The notes: a model not told the origin generated them from the letters alone. Positions 8,268 through 18,074 are shown, numbered from the stretch's first letter. The stretch: DNA of 32,734 nt from Ferrovum sp. (GCA_010435995.1 JAAGNR010000037.1:1-32734); one strand, 5' to 3'. Numbers and translations are program-made.

Positions 8268-8596
8268 CCATCACCTTGACCGCATCCGCTGCACAACAAA
8301 TTCAACAAGCATTGACCAAAAGGGGAAAGGGAATTGGCTTGCGTTTCGGGACCAAAAACTCAGGATGTTCCGGGTTGGCCTATGTGGTCGACTATGCCGA
8401 CGAGGTTCGCGACGGGGAACTGACTTTTGAATCCCATGGCACCACCGTGGTTGTCCATCGGGACCACTTGTCCTTTCTCAATGGTACAGAAATCGATTAT
8501 CAACGTACCGGACTCAACAGCGCCTTCAAGTTCAATAACCCCAATGTCACGGACAGTTGTGGTTGTGGAGAAAGTTTCACCACCCGTGCGGCCTGA
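8264..8596 (+). CDS. iscA: Iron-sulfur cluster assembly protein IscA
   Basis: A 110-residue A-type Fe-S carrier (HesB/IscA fold). The three cluster- or iron-binding cysteines sit at C35 (NSGCSGLAY), C99 and C101 (SCGCGESF), the same positions as in E. coli IscA. The core NPNVxDxCGCGESF is intact. The start overlaps the cysE stop by four bases. In many relatives cysE is followed by iscR, iscS and iscU before iscA; here none of these, nor hscBA-fdx, is adjacent, and mfd follows after 42 bases. IscA is favoured over ErpA by residues such as GLRFGTKNSGCSG and FKFNNPN. Confidence 0.94.
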   Translation: MTITLTASAAQQIQQALTKRGKGIGLRFGTKNSGCSGLAYVVDYADEVRDGELTFESHGTTVVVHRDHLSFLNGTEIDYQRTGLNSAFKFNNPNVTDSCGCGESFTTRAA

Positions 8597-8638
8597 TCCC
8601 TTCCCTTTGTCGTACTGCTTCAAACCTACTCATCGCGC

Positions 8639-11600
8639 ATGAATCCAGAACCTTCCTCAAACCCAGCCGATGCTTGGCTGCTCGCCCGTCTTGTGCGCCA
8701 ATCGTCCCCGTTGCTGGTACTGACCGAAAGTACCGCTCAGGCTCAACGCCTGATGGAGGAGATGGGTTGGCTGGATAATGCGTTGCGCCTGTGCTGTTTG
8801 CCCGACTGGGAAACACTCCCCTATGACCGCTTCTCTCCGCATCAGGATCTAGTGTCAGAGCGCTTGGCCACCCTCTGGCAAGTATCCCGGGGGAATTTTG
8901 ATGTACTGTTGGTCCCGGTCACCACCGCCTTATATCGCTTCCCGCCTCTGAGCCATCTCGCTGGCCATACATTTCTTCTGCAACGCGGACAACACCTGGA
9001 AATTGATGCCCTGCGCCAGCAAATGGTCACCGCTGGTTATGAAACCGTACAACAAGTCACCCAACCGGGAGAATTTTGCCTGCGCGGCGGCGTCCTCGAC
9101 CTATTCCCCACGGGAAGCGTGCTGCCCTATCGCATCGATCTCTTCGACACCACCATCGACACTTTGCGCACCTTCGATGTGGATACCCAACGCACGCTCT
9201 ATCCCGTCACGGAAATTCGCCTCTTGCCGGCTCGCGAATTTCCCCTCAACGAAGCCGGACGTACCCATTTTCGTGCCAGTTTCCGCGAACGCTTCGAGGG
9301 AGACCCTTCCCGCTGCGCACTGTATCGCGACATTGGAAACGACCTGATTCCGGCAGGAATTGAATACTACTTGCCGTTATTTTTTGACGATTGCGCCACC
9401 CTTTTCGACTACCTCCCCCATACGCTCACCGTCATTACCCAGGGGAACATGACCCCCATCATCCGGGAATTTTGGCACTCCACTCTCAAGCGCTGGGATT
9501 TGGTCAAAGGAGATCGGAGTTACCCAGTCCTCGATCCCGCCGAGCTTTTTTTAACTGAAGAAGAATTTTTTCTCAAATTAAAGCCGTACCCCCGCGAACG
9601 CGCACTGGATACTTCTGCGGTGACCACCTTACCGTCACTGGATATTCAACGCCGCTCACCGCACCCCCTCAGCAAATTACAGGTTTTTTGTGAGTCATTT
9701 CCGGGTCGCATTCTGATTCTCGCAGACAGTCTGGGACGTCGCGAAACCCTGCGCCAGCTACTCACGGAATATGACCTGACACCGACCATCGGCAGCGACT
9801 GGGCCGCATTTTTGCGCGGACAGGAACCCCTGACTCTCACGGTTGGCCCTTTGCTTCAGGGATTCATTCTTCCCGCAGAAAACCTGACGGTCATCACCGA
9901 AAGCGAACTGTATCAAACGCAGATACGCCAAACCCGCCGGCGCGAACGGATGCGCACCTCCAGCGACAGTTTGTTGCGCGATCTCACGGAAGTTCGGATC
10001 GGCGACCCCGTAGTGCATCAGGATCACGGGGTGGGACGATTTCATGGACTGGTGAATCTGGACCTTGGAGAAGGCACGACCGAATTCATGCAACTGCGTT
10101 ATGCCAATGACGATGTGTTGTATGTTCCGGTTGCCCAACTTCAACTCATCAGTCGCTATTCGGGAGGTCCTGCCGAATCGGCCCCCTTGCACAAACTGGG
10201 CAGCGGACAGTGGGAAAAGTCCAAAAAACAGGCCGCACGTCAGGCACGAGATACGGCTGCCGAATTGCTTGATCTGTATGCTCGCCGTGCCGCCCGCGAA
10301 GGTTGGTCCTGCCCCCTCGATGAACACGCTTACGCGGCTTTTTCCGAAAGTTTCCCCTTCGAGGAAACCCCCGATCAAAGTGCCGCCATCCAGGCCGTAC
10401 TGAATGATATGGCGGCGAGCAAACCCATGGATCGTCTGGTCTGTGGGGACGTTGGCTTCGGCAAAACGGAAGTCGCCTTGCGCGCAGCTTTCATGGCCAT
10501 CCATGCGGGCCGCCAGGTCGCACTGCTGGTCCCCACCACCCTGTTGGCGGAACAGCATTATCAAAACTTTTCCGACCGTTTTGCCGATTGGCCCATCCGC
10601 TTGGCGGAGTTATCCCGTTTCCGTTCTGCCAAGGAGGTTGCCACCACCCTTCAGGCTTTAGAGGCGGGGCAGGTAGATCTGGTGATTGGCACCCACAAAC
10701 TCATCAGCGATGAGGTACGCTTCGCCCGCTTGGGATTGGTCATCATCGATGAAGAACATCGTTTTGGCGTGCGCCAGAAAGAACGCCTCAAAGCCTTGCG
10801 CGCCGAGGTGGATGTACTGACCCTCACCGCCACCCCCATCCCCCGCACCCTGTCACTGGCGCTGGAAGGCTTACGCGATTTCTCGGTCATTGCCACGGCC
10901 CCGCAAAAACGTCTGGCCATCAAAACCTTTGTACGCCCGCAATCGGATGGATTGATCCGCGAGGCCGCCTTGCGCGAACTGAAGCGGGGCGGGCAATTGT
11001 ACTATCTGCACAATGAAGTCGACACCATGGAGAATGTGCGTCAGCATCTGGAACAATTGTTGCCCGAAGCGCGCGTTGCTGTTGCCCATGGACAAATGCG
11101 GGAACGAGAACTGGAACAGGTGATGCGCGATTTTTATCAACAACGCTCCAACCTCTTGCTCTGTTCCACCATCATCGAAACCGGCATCGACGTCCCCACA
11201 GCCAACACCATTCTGATTCACCGCGCCGACCGTTTTGGACTGGCCCAGCTACACCAATTGCGTGGCCGGGTAGGTCGCTCTCATCATCAGGCTTATGCCT
11301 ACCTCATGACTCCGCCGGAAGAAGCCCTCAGCACCACCGCCAAAAAACGGCTGGAAGCCATTCAGCAGATGGAAGAACTGGGAGCCGGTTTCTATCTGGC
11401 GTTGCAGGATCTGGAAATTCGCGGGGCCGGAGAAGTGTTGGGGGACTCTCAAAGTGGAGACATTCAAGGCGTGGGGTTCAACCTCTATACCCAGATGCTG
11501 ACCCAGGCAGTGAAAGCCTTGCGCCATGGGCAATCCTGGGACCCAGAGCGGCCCTTTGATATATCCCTGGAAATCAACCTGCATGCCCCCGCCCTGCTTC

Positions 11601-12013
11601 CTGAAGACTATTGCGGCGACGTTCAGGAACGTCTGGTGCTGTATAAACGCTTGGCCAGCTGCGATTCACTGGACAATCTCGACACGCTCAGGGAAGAGTT
11701 GAATGACCGTTTCGGACTACTCCCCGAAGCGGCCCAGGTTCTTCTGGAAAGTCACCGTCTGAGAATTCTTGGGACCCCCTTGGGAATCCGCAAAATCGAT
11801 GCTCACGAAGAAGCTGCCGTACTTCAGTTCGGTGAAAAGCCCCCTTTTGAACCCCATGACTTTATTTTGCTCCTGCAAAAACAACCCAACTTTCGTCTGG
11901 CAGGCCCCGACCGGCTGCGCGTACTCTATCAGGCCCCGCAAGCGCTGGAACGCGCGCACCAGATTCAACAAACCCTATCGCTGCTTATTCCTTTGGTGAG
12001 ACCCTCAGCCTAA
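8639..12013 (+). CDS. mfd: Transcription-repair coupling factor
   Basis: A 1124-residue DNA translocase that removes stalled RNA polymerase at lesions and recruits UvrA. In order: UvrB-like N-terminal module (about 20-330), RNA-polymerase interaction domain of CarD type near 450-510 (IGDPVVHQDHGVGRF), RecG-like helicase core with Walker A GDVGFGKTEVA near 602, DEEH near 705 (VIIDEEHRFGVRQKE), TATPIPRTL, and RGRVGRSHHQAYAYL, then the C-terminal TRCF regulatory domain. Length is near the E. coli protein (1148). No clear ribosome site precedes the ATG at 8639, so it may depend on upstream translation. Its TAA stop overlaps the stop of the convergent fumarase gene. Confidence 0.97.
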   Translation: MNPEPSSNPADAWLLARLVRQSSPLLVLTESTAQAQRLMEEMGWLDNALRLCCLPDWETLPYDRFSPHQDLVSERLATLWQVSRGNFDVLLVPVTTALYRFPPLSHLAGHTFLLQRGQHLEIDALRQQMVTAGYETVQQVTQPGEFCLRGGVLDLFPTGSVLPYRIDLFDTTIDTLRTFDVDTQRTLYPVTEIRLLPAREFPLNEAGRTHFRASFRERFEGDPSRCALYRDIGNDLIPAGIEYYLPLFFDDCATLFDYLPHTLTVITQGNMTPIIREFWHSTLKRWDLVKGDRSYPVLDPAELFLTEEEFFLKLKPYPRERALDTSAVTTLPSLDIQRRSPHPLSKLQVFCESFPGRILILADSLGRRETLRQLLTEYDLTPTIGSDWAAFLRGQEPLTLTVGPLLQGFILPAENLTVITESELYQTQIRQTRRRERMRTSSDSLLRDLTEVRIGDPVVHQDHGVGRFHGLVNLDLGEGTTEFMQLRYANDDVLYVPVAQLQLISRYSGGPAESAPLHKLGSGQWEKSKKQAARQARDTAAELLDLYARRAAREGWSCPLDEHAYAAFSESFPFEETPDQSAAIQAVLNDMAASKPMDRLVCGDVGFGKTEVALRAAFMAIHAGRQVALLVPTTLLAEQHYQNFSDRFADWPIRLAELSRFRSAKEVATTLQALEAGQVDLVIGTHKLISDEVRFARLGLVIIDEEHRFGVRQKERLKALRAEVDVLTLTATPIPRTLSLALEGLRDFSVIATAPQKRLAIKTFVRPQSDGLIREAALRELKRGGQLYYLHNEVDTMENVRQHLEQLLPEARVAVAHGQMRERELEQVMRDFYQQRSNLLLCSTIIETGIDVPTANTILIHRADRFGLAQLHQLRGRVGRSHHQAYAYLMTPPEEALSTTAKKRLEAIQQMEELGAGFYLALQDLEIRGAGEVLGDSQSGDIQGVGFNLYTQMLTQAVKALRHGQSWDPERPFDISLEINLHAPALLPEDYCGDVQERLVLYKRLASCDSLDNLDTLREELNDRFGLLPEAAQVLLESHRLRILGTPLGIRKIDAHEEAAVLQFGEKPPFEPHDFILLLQKQPNFRLAGPDRLRVLYQAPQALERAHQIQQTLSLLIPLVRPSA

Positions 12014-13557
12014 CCCGCGCTACCGTCCTTGCCATCAGGATGGGAGTGAGCGATATCAGCCAAACGGATGCGCCACTCCGCTGGCCCTGTCTGGTGAACG
12101 GAAGTCCCTTGAGTATCCACGGCGACGGTCACAGGCATATCTTCCACCTGAAACTCATATACCGCTTCCATCCCCAACTCGGGGAACGCCACCACTCGCG
12201 CCGCACGAATCGCCCGGGACACCAGATAAGCAGCGCCCCCCACGGCAATCAAAGACACCGAGCGATGCTTGCGAATGGCTTCCACCGCAACGGGACCACG
12301 CTCCGCCTTACCGATCATCCCGAGCAACCCGGTTTTTTCCAGCATGAAATCGGCGAACTTGTCCAGACGTGTGGCCGTAGTGGGACCGGCAGGCCCGACC
12401 ACTTCATCCCGCACCGGATCCACCGGCCCCACAAAGTAAATAAAGCGATCCGTAAAATCCAGACCTTCGGGGAGAGATTCACCCCGGTCCACCAGTTCCT
12501 TGATTTTCTTATGGGCGGCATCCCGCCCCGTCAGCAAAGTTCCCGTCAGCAACAACGTCTCTCCTGGCCGCCAGGTCAGCAAGTCTTCCTTGTGAAGGCT
12601 ATCCAGGTTTACCCGTCGAGCACTGGGTGAAGCGTGCCAAGTCACCGCAGGCCAATCGCTGGCGCGGGGTGGGGCAAATTGGGCCGGGCCCGATCCATCC
12701 AGGGTAAAGTGCAGATGACGGGTGGCTGCGCAATTGGGAATCAAAGCCACCGGAAGAGATGCTGCATGGGTAGGGTAATCAAGAATTTTGATATCCAGTA
12801 CGGTGGTCATACCGCCCAATCCTTGAGCGCCAATCCCCAAGGCATTCACCTTGTCGTACAGCTCGATGCGCAGTGCTTCGATGGCATTCTGAGGTCCACG
12901 GGACTTGAGCTCCCCCATATCGATGGGACTCATCATGGCTTCCTTGGCCAACAGCATGGCTTTCTCCGCCGTACCGCCAATGCCAATACCCAAAATTCCC
13001 GGAGGGCACCATCCTGCCCCCAGCGTTGGGACCGTAGACAGAATCCAGTCCACCAAGGAATCCGTGGGATTCAACATGGCCAGACGAGCCTTATTCTCCG
13101 ACCCCCCCCCTTTTGCCGCCACGATGACTTCCACCGTATCGCCGGGAACCAGAGACACATGAATCACGGCGGGAGTATTGTCCCGAGTATTGCACCGCAG
13201 CCCTGCCGGATCAGCCACAATGGAGGCCCGCAGGGGATTGTCGGGAGCCAGATAAGCCTGACGCACTCCTGCATTAATCGCATCGTCAAGGGAGCCAGAC
13301 AAGCGCAAATGAACCCCCAGTCCCACCTTGAGAAAGACATTGACGATACCCGTATCCTGACAAATGGGCCGATGACCTTCCGCGCAGAGCCGGGAATTGG
13401 TCAGAATCTGGGCAATGGCATCACGCGCCGCCTCCGATTCTTCATGCTCATAAGCCACTCCCAGAGCACGGATATAATCTGCGGGGTGATAGTAGGAGAT
13501 AAATTGCAGACTCTCCGCGATGCTCTGCACCAGATCTTTTTCGTCAATCACTCGCAC
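12010..13557 (-). CDS. fumA: Class I fumarate hydratase (4Fe-4S)
   Basis: A cytosolic TCA-cycle enzyme that hydrates fumarate to L-malate with an oxygen-sensitive 4Fe-4S cluster. Cluster ligands are visible as cysteines in GHRPICQDTG, GAGWCPPG and IPNCAATRH (C66, C184 and C276 from the chosen start). The N-terminal alpha domain and the C-terminal beta domain (GMEAVYEFQVEDMPVTVAVD) are fused in one chain, as in FumA/FumB. A frame from an ATG at 13575 would give 521 residues. That ATG lacks a ribosome site, while AAAAGGAG inside the frame stands 7 bases before a GTG at 13557, so I take GTG and 515 residues. It is divergent from acs and convergent with mfd (4-base overlap). Confidence 0.93.
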   Translation of the reverse strand: MRVIDEKDLVQSIAESLQFISYYHPADYIRALGVAYEHEESEAARDAIAQILTNSRLCAEGHRPICQDTGIVNVFLKVGLGVHLRLSGSLDDAINAGVRQAYLAPDNPLRASIVADPAGLRCNTRDNTPAVIHVSLVPGDTVEVIVAAKGGGSENKARLAMLNPTDSLVDWILSTVPTLGAGWCPPGILGIGIGGTAEKAMLLAKEAMMSPIDMGELKSRGPQNAIEALRIELYDKVNALGIGAQGLGGMTTVLDIKILDYPTHAASLPVALIPNCAATRHLHFTLDGSGPAQFAPPRASDWPAVTWHASPSARRVNLDSLHKEDLLTWRPGETLLLTGTLLTGRDAAHKKIKELVDRGESLPEGLDFTDRFIYFVGPVDPVRDEVVGPAGPTTATRLDKFADFMLEKTGLLGMIGKAERGPVAVEAIRKHRSVSLIAVGGAAYLVSRAIRAARVVAFPELGMEAVYEFQVEDMPVTVAVDTQGTSVHQTGPAEWRIRLADIAHSHPDGKDGSAG

Positions 13558-13564
13558 CACATAG

Positions 13565-13572
13565 CTCCTTTT
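13565..13572 (-). promoter_or_regulatory. Ribosome-binding site favouring a GTG start for fumarase
   Basis: AAAAGGAG on the minus strand lies 7 bases before the GTG at 13557. The upstream ATG at 13575 overlaps this region and has no such site of its own. Confidence 0.6.
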
Positions 13573-13702
13573 CATGGATGATGACCAAGAATGAACCTCC
13601 GACTGTGACTATAATAACGCTTCAAGCTCAAAATGAGTATCGATTGGAACTTTCCGACCATACCATGCTCATTTCAGACCAAAATGATTTCAGGGAGATT
13701 TC

Positions 13703-15679
13703 ATGTCATCGCCTGTATTGCACCATGAACGACGTTTTTTTCCTCCCGCAGCCGAGTGGGCAGAACGCGCCACCATTTCCGGCACAAACCAGCATCAAGC
13801 GCTGTGTGCGGAAGCTGCACAGGATCCCCAAGGGTTTTGGGGTCGTCTGGCACAAGAACATCTCGTCTGGCATAAACCTTTCGCCACCATCCTTGATGAC
13901 AGCACCCCGCCGTTTTACCGCTGGTTCACAGAAGGGCAATTGAACGCCTCCTACCTATGTCTGGATCACCCCATTGCCCAAGGCCACGGCCACAAAACCG
14001 CCTTGATTTTTGAGGCAGATGATGGAACCGTCACCACCATCACCTATCAGGCCCTGCATCAACGCGTCTGTCGTTTTGCCAATGCCTTGAAATCCCTGGG
14101 AGTACAAAGGGGAGATCGGGTCATTATTTATATCGCCATGTCCATTGAAGGCATTATCGCCATGCAGGCCTGTGCCCGTATCGGGGCGATCCATTCTGTG
14201 GTGTTCGGGGGGTTTTCTGCCAAATCACTCCATGAGCGCATCGTCGACACCGGAGCTTCGTTGGTGATTACCGCAGATGGCCAATATCGCGGAGGGAAAA
14301 TGATCCCTCTAAAAATAGCGGTGGATGAAGCCCTGGCGCTGGAACAAGAAACTTCAGTAAAAAACGTCATCGTCTATGCGCGTACCGGCGAGCCCATTCC
14401 GTGGAACAGCACACGGGACTTGTGGATGCACACCATAGAAGCCGATCAGTCCGACACCTGCGAACCCACCTGGGTCGATGCCGAACATCCCTTATTCATT
14501 CTCTACACTTCGGGTTCGACGGGAAAACCCAAAGGAATCCAGCATGCCACCGCAGGGTACCTGCTTTGGGCCATTCTGACCATGAAGTGGGTATTTGACT
14601 ATCACCCCGACGACATTTACTGGTGTACTGCTGACATTGGCTGGATCACAGGACATACCTATGTCAACTATGGTCCCTTGGCCATCGGCGCCACCCAGGT
14701 GATCTATGAGGGCGTTCCCAGTTACCCCGATAGTGGCCGCTTCTGGTCCATGATTGCGCGCCACCGCGTGTCGATTTTTTATACGGCACCCACCGCCATT
14801 CGCTCCTTGATCAAAGCCAGCAATCTCACTCCCCACTGTCACCCGCAACATTATGACTTATCCAGTTTGCGTCTCCTTGGAACCGTAGGAGAACCCATCA
14901 ACCCTGAAGCCTGGATGTGGTACTACCAAGAAGTGGGACAGAGTCGCTGCCCCATCGTGGACACCTTCTGGCAGACCGAAACCGGCGGCCATGTGATTGC
15001 TCCCCTGCCCGGGGCCGTATCTCTGGTTCCCGGTTCTTGTACCCTTCCTCTGCCCGGCATCGATGCCACCGTGGTAGATGAATCCGGTCACGAAGTTGCT
15101 CCGGGTCACGGAGGGCTGCTGGTGATTCGGCGCCCTTGGCCTGCGATGATGCGAACTCTCTGGGGTAATCCGGAACGCTTCCAGAAAACCTATTTCCCCG
15201 CCGAACTCAAAGGCTACTATCTGGCAGGAGATGGGGCTGTGCGCGATGAACATACCGGCTACTTCACCATTACCGGACGTATCGATGATGTCCTCAATGT
15301 TTCGGGACATCGACTGGGGACCATGGAAGTGGAGTCTGCCTTAGTCGCCCATCCTTTGGTGGCTGAAGCTGCCGTAGTGGGCAAACCGGACGATGTCACT
15401 GGGGAAGCCATCGTCGCCTTCGTAGTATTGAAACAAGCACGCCCGGCCGGTGAACTGGCTCGACAACAAGCCAACGAGTTGCGCCAATGGGTAGGACAGG
15501 AAATCGGCCCCATTGCCAAACCCCGGGAAATTCGCTTCGGGGATAATCTCCCCAAAACCCGCTCCGGAAAAATCATGCGCCGTCTGTTGCGCAGCCTAGC
15601 CCGGGGAGAAGCCTTAACCCAGGATACTTCCACCTTGGAAAACCCTGCCATTCTTGAGCAACTGCAGGAAACCCTGTGA
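13703..15679 (+). CDS. acsA: Acetyl-CoA synthetase (AMP-forming)
   Basis: A 658-residue cytosolic ligase that activates acetate to acetyl-CoA through acetyl-AMP. ANL-superfamily motifs are present: [17 protein letters not shown] (P-loop), the acetate-pocket block [18 protein letters not shown], the hinge region [11 protein letters not shown]...[16 protein letters not shown], and the C-terminal [11 protein letters not shown] with the conserved lysine at about K623, the residue acetylated by Pat and restored by CobB/SirA in other bacteria. The conserved Trp favours acetate over propionate. AGGGAG stands 5 bases before the ATG. A TATAAT at 13610-13615 in the fumarase/acs spacer is a possible -10 but lacks a -35. 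The stop overlaps the lptG start. Confidence 0.95.
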   Translation: MSSPVLHHERRFFPPAAEWAERATISGTNQHQALCAEAAQDPQGFWGRLAQEHLVWHKPFATILDDSTPPFYRWFTEGQLNASYLCLDHPIAQGHGHKTALIFEADDGTVTTITYQALHQRVCRFANALKSLGVQRGDRVIIYIAMSIEGIIAMQACARIGAIHSVVFGGFSAKSLHERIVDTGASLVITADGQYRGGKMIPLKIAVDEALALEQETSVKNVIVYARTGEPIPWNSTRDLWMHTIEADQSDTCEPTWVDAEHPLFILYTSGSTGKPKGIQHATAGYLLWAILTMKWVFDYHPDDIYWCTADIGWITGHTYVNYGPLAIGATQVIYEGVPSYPDSGRFWSMIARHRVSIFYTAPTAIRSLIKASNLTPHCHPQHYDLSSLRLLGTVGEPINPEAWMWYYQEVGQSRCPIVDTFWQTETGGHVIAPLPGAVSLVPGSCTLPLPGIDATVVDESGHEVAPGHGGLLVIRRPWPAMMRTLWGNPERFQKTYFPAELKGYYLAGDGAVRDEHTGYFTITGRIDDVLNVSGHRLGTMEVESALVAHPLVAEAAVVGKPDDVTGEAIVAFVVLKQARPAGELARQQANELRQWVGQEIGPIAKPREIRFGDNLPKTRSGKIMRRLLRSLARGEALTQDTSTLENPAILEQLQETL

Positions 15680-16776
15680 AACTCTGGCTCTGGTGGCAAG
15701 GAACCCTGCTGGACCGATACCTTGCCCGTGAGGTACTGTATGGTACGGGACTGATATTTTCCGCCTTATTGTTCCTGTTTTCTTTTTTTGATTTGATTCA
15801 CGAACTCAATGATATTGGCAAAGGCGGCTATGCCCTATGGCAAATTGGCGTGTTCGTCGCTTTGGCCATGCCGAGCCATGCCTATGAACTCTTTCCCATC
15901 GCCACCCTGATTGGTACCTTGTATGGATTGACCAACCTAGCCCAACATTCTGAAATTACGGTGATGCGAACCTCAGGAATGTCGCGCAAAAGATTGGGGC
16001 AGGCTTTGATGCGTATTGGTGCTATATTTGTCATCATTGCCTTCGTTCTGGGAGAATTCATCATGCCCTTATCGGAAGAAGCCGCCCAGCAATGGCGCCT
16101 GAAAGCATTGAATAATGTCGTGGCCACGCAATTCCGCTCAGGAATCTGGATCAAGGATAAGGGCAGTTTCATCAACATCCACGAAATGCTGCCAGACAAT
16201 TCCTTACATGACCTACGGATCTATGAATTTGATCTGAACCGCCGCCTCAATAAAATCAGCACAGCTCACCGCGCCATCTACCTTCACGATCATCAATGGG
16301 AGTTGAATGAGGTGGAGCGAACCATTTTCTCACCCACCGGCGTCACGGTAGAGCGTGACGATCATGTGCATTGGGATTCCGTACTATCCCCTCAGGTGAT
16401 GTCGACCTTGCTGGTAGAGCCAGAACAAATGGCATTGTGGAACCTGCATACGTATATTCATCATCTGCGCGACAATCACCAACAAACCTTGCGCTATGAA
16501 GTAGCCCAATGGAGCAAGATATTTTATCCGTTCTCCAGCCTGGTGATGATGCTACTCGCCTTACCCTTTGCGCTGCAACGGCCTCGTGCCGGAGCCGTGG
16601 GATTTCGCATCATGGTCGGAATCGGATTGGGTCTGGGATTCTATCTGAGCAATCGGTTCTTTTCTTATCTGGGACAACTAGAAGGATGGAGCCCTGTATT
16701 CAGTACCCTAGCACCCAGCCTCAGTTTTCTGGGCTTGGCTCTCTCCATGGGCTTTTGGATGGAACGACGGGCATAA
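15676..16776 (+). CDS. lptG: LPS export ABC transporter permease LptG
   Basis: A 366-residue inner-membrane protein of the YjgP/YjgQ family. With LptF and the ATPase LptB it extracts LPS and pushes it across the periplasm through LptC/LptA. Three membrane helices lie in the N-terminal 120 residues ([19 protein letters not shown] onward), followed by a periplasmic beta-jellyroll (about 125-290) and three C-terminal helices. [15 protein letters not shown] is the conserved cytoplasmic coupling segment, and [10 protein letters not shown] plus the overall form favour LptG over LptF. The GTG start overlaps the acs stop (GTGA) with AGGAA 5 bases upstream, so translation is coupled to acs. No lptF is adjacent, which is unusual for this gene. 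It converges on the RDD gene. Confidence 0.92.
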   Translation: MKLWLWWQGTLLDRYLAREVLYGTGLIFSALLFLFSFFDLIHELNDIGKGGYALWQIGVFVALAMPSHAYELFPIATLIGTLYGLTNLAQHSEITVMRTSGMSRKRLGQALMRIGAIFVIIAFVLGEFIMPLSEEAAQQWRLKALNNVVATQFRSGIWIKDKGSFINIHEMLPDNSLHDLRIYEFDLNRRLNKISTAHRAIYLHDHQWELNEVERTIFSPTGVTVERDDHVHWDSVLSPQVMSTLLVEPEQMALWNLHTYIHHLRDNHQQTLRYEVAQWSKIFYPFSSLVMMLLALPFALQRPRAGAVGFRIMVGIGLGLGFYLSNRFFSYLGQLEGWSPVFSTLAPSLSFLGLALSMGFWMERRA

Positions 16777-16804
16777 CGCCTTCAGCAGAAGTTCATCGCG
16801 CCCA

Positions 16805-17224
16805 TCATCTTTGAGAAGAGTGGCGGCGTAGAGTAAGCCCAAGTAGCCGATCATGGAGAAATTGTCCTTCTCGATCGATCAACGCCCACAACAAACTGAT
16901 GCCCGTGATCCATCCGAGTACGGACAGAACATAGCGTGCTATGGATTGCCCCCATGAAGGAGGGGTTCCGCACCGATTGACCAAGTCCAGATGCCAGGTA
17001 CGCATCGGAATGGTTTGGCCTGTCCGATGCCAAAACCAGGTGAAATACCCTCCCACAGATACAAACAGATAACCCTGATAGAGTGTCCGGTACTCGGGGT
17101 GTAAGGCATACTGCGTCAATCGTACAAAGGGGAGAGCTGCTGCCACCAGAACTCCGAGCACGAACAGAGCCTCATAAACCCCACATATCAAGCGCGGCCA
17201 AAGGGGCAAACGTGCTGCATTCAC
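16805..17224 (-). CDS. RDD family membrane protein
   Basis: A 139-residue inner-membrane protein of the RDD family with about three hydrophobic segments (residues about 15-35, 50-62 and 95-115). Family landmarks are PRLICGVYEAL near the N-terminus (the aspartate of the RDD signature replaced by glutamate), GQTIPMRTWHLDLV in the middle and DRLLGLTL near the end. Function of most members is unknown; some are linked to ion or osmotic stress. It starts at a GTG that overlaps the stop of the DUF3106 gene (GTGA) and is the last gene of the sigma factor operon. Confidence 0.87.
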   Translation of the reverse strand: MNAARLPLWPRLICGVYEALFVLGVLVAAALPFVRLTQYALHPEYRTLYQGYLFVSVGGYFTWFWHRTGQTIPMRTWHLDLVNRCGTPPSWGQSIARYVLSVLGWITGISLLWALIDREGQFLHDRLLGLTLRRHSSQR

Positions 17225-17712
17225 GGAGATTTCGCAGAAGGAATGGCTGCTCCAGGAGTCACCCCTGAAAGCCCGTTGGGTGAAGCATTTGTGGGTAATG
17301 CAGGGGGCACTCCAGGCACAGGGCTAGAGTTTGGAGTCGAGGACATTTTGGCCTGATGAGCGCGCCAACGAGATTTTATCGCAGCTTTTTTATCGGGTGG
17401 CAACGCATGGAATACCTGATAATTGTGCCGTGCCCGGTCTCGCGTTTCTTTAGGCAAATGGGTCCATATCGGAATATTCCTTTCAAAGCGCACTTGCTCT
17501 GCAGGAGAAAGCTTCGGGTAATGCTGCGCTGCACGCAACAGCCGCGTGCGTTGCAAAGGACTCAAACGGTCCCAATCCTGAGCCGCAGGAGCCAACACGG
17601 CTTGCTGTGAGGGTGTTAAGTCTGTCCACTTTGGAGCAACAGCGACTTGCGCCCAAGCCCCACTCGAACATACGAGCAGGCAAAGGGCGATTAACGTCTT
17701 TCCTGAAGCCAT
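17221..17712 (-). CDS. DUF3106 family exported protein
   Basis: A 163-residue protein with a Sec signal peptide (basic n-region, LIALCLLVCSS core, likely cleavage after AWA). The mature part has repeated short helical units of the form W..L.P.Q..aL.P....W..L.....R..l (WTDLTPSQQAVLAPAAQDW, then LSPLQRTRLLRAAQHY), the hallmark of DUF3106, and a Pro/Ser/Ala-rich tail. A periplasmic location is predicted; no biochemical role is known. It overlaps DUF3619 by 22 bases upstream and the RDD gene by 4 downstream. Sitting with a sigma factor and DUF3619, it may take part in periplasmic stress sensing, as CpxP-like helical proteins do, but that is inference. Confidence 0.85.
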   Translation of the reverse strand: MASGKTLIALCLLVCSSGAWAQVAVAPKWTDLTPSQQAVLAPAAQDWDRLSPLQRTRLLRAAQHYPKLSPAEQVRFERNIPIWTHLPKETRDRARHNYQVFHALPPDKKAAIKSRWRAHQAKMSSTPNSSPVPGVPPALPTNASPNGLSGVTPGAAIPSAKSP

Positions 17713-18074
17713 TCGCCAAAATCCTTTTGGGCAAAATCTTGCGGAGGAATTTCAGCGGCGAGCAATTTTGCATCCAGAAAGCCTGAGTCCTCATCACCGT
17801 CCTGATGCTGGGATTGCCACCAAAAACCATAAAATACCAAAGTAAAGACAAACAGCACAGTAGCCAAAGACCAACGCCCTGCATCCAGAAAATCCCAATG
17901 AAAGCTTCCTCGCCCCGAGATCAATACCAAACGAGATTCCCTCTGTGCGGTCTGATGATGCTTCAGGGCGAAATGGCGCACAGAGTGCAAACGAGCAACC
18001 ACCGCAAGATCCATATCCTGAGCGGCGTCATTCAGCTTCTGCCCCACTAACCGTCCAAATTCTTCTTCGTTCAT
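17691..18074 (-). CDS. DUF3619 family membrane protein, possible anti-sigma factor
   Basis: A 127-residue protein starting MNEEEFGRLVGQKLNDAAQDMD. It has one membrane helix near residues 65-85 (WSLATVLFVFTLVFYGFWW), an N-terminal cytosolic part and a short C-terminal part ending FAQKDFGEWLQERR, as in DUF3619. The start at 18074 has GAGGA 8 bases upstream and overlaps the sigma factor stop (ATGA); a longer open frame to 18200 runs inside the sigma gene and is not believed. The single-helix form directly after an ECF-like sigma gene is what one expects of a membrane anti-sigma factor, but no known anti-sigma domain is recognisable. Confidence 0.85.
   Translation of the reverse strand: MNEEEFGRLVGQKLNDAAQDMDLAVVARLHSVRHFALKHHQTAQRESRLVLISGRGSFHWDFLDAGRWSLATVLFVFTLVFYGFWWQSQHQDGDEDSGFLDAKLLAAEIPPQDFAQKDFGEWLQERR

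Noticed and set aside
12040-13581. Two + strand open frames (196 and 315 codons) opposite the fumarase gene
   Set aside because: They are antisense shadows of a clearly conserved gene, His/Pro-rich as expected from codon bias, with no family likeness.
13703-15679. Propionyl-CoA synthetase (PrpE)
   Set aside because: The length (658 residues) and the acetate-pocket block FWQTETGG with conserved Trp fit Acs better.
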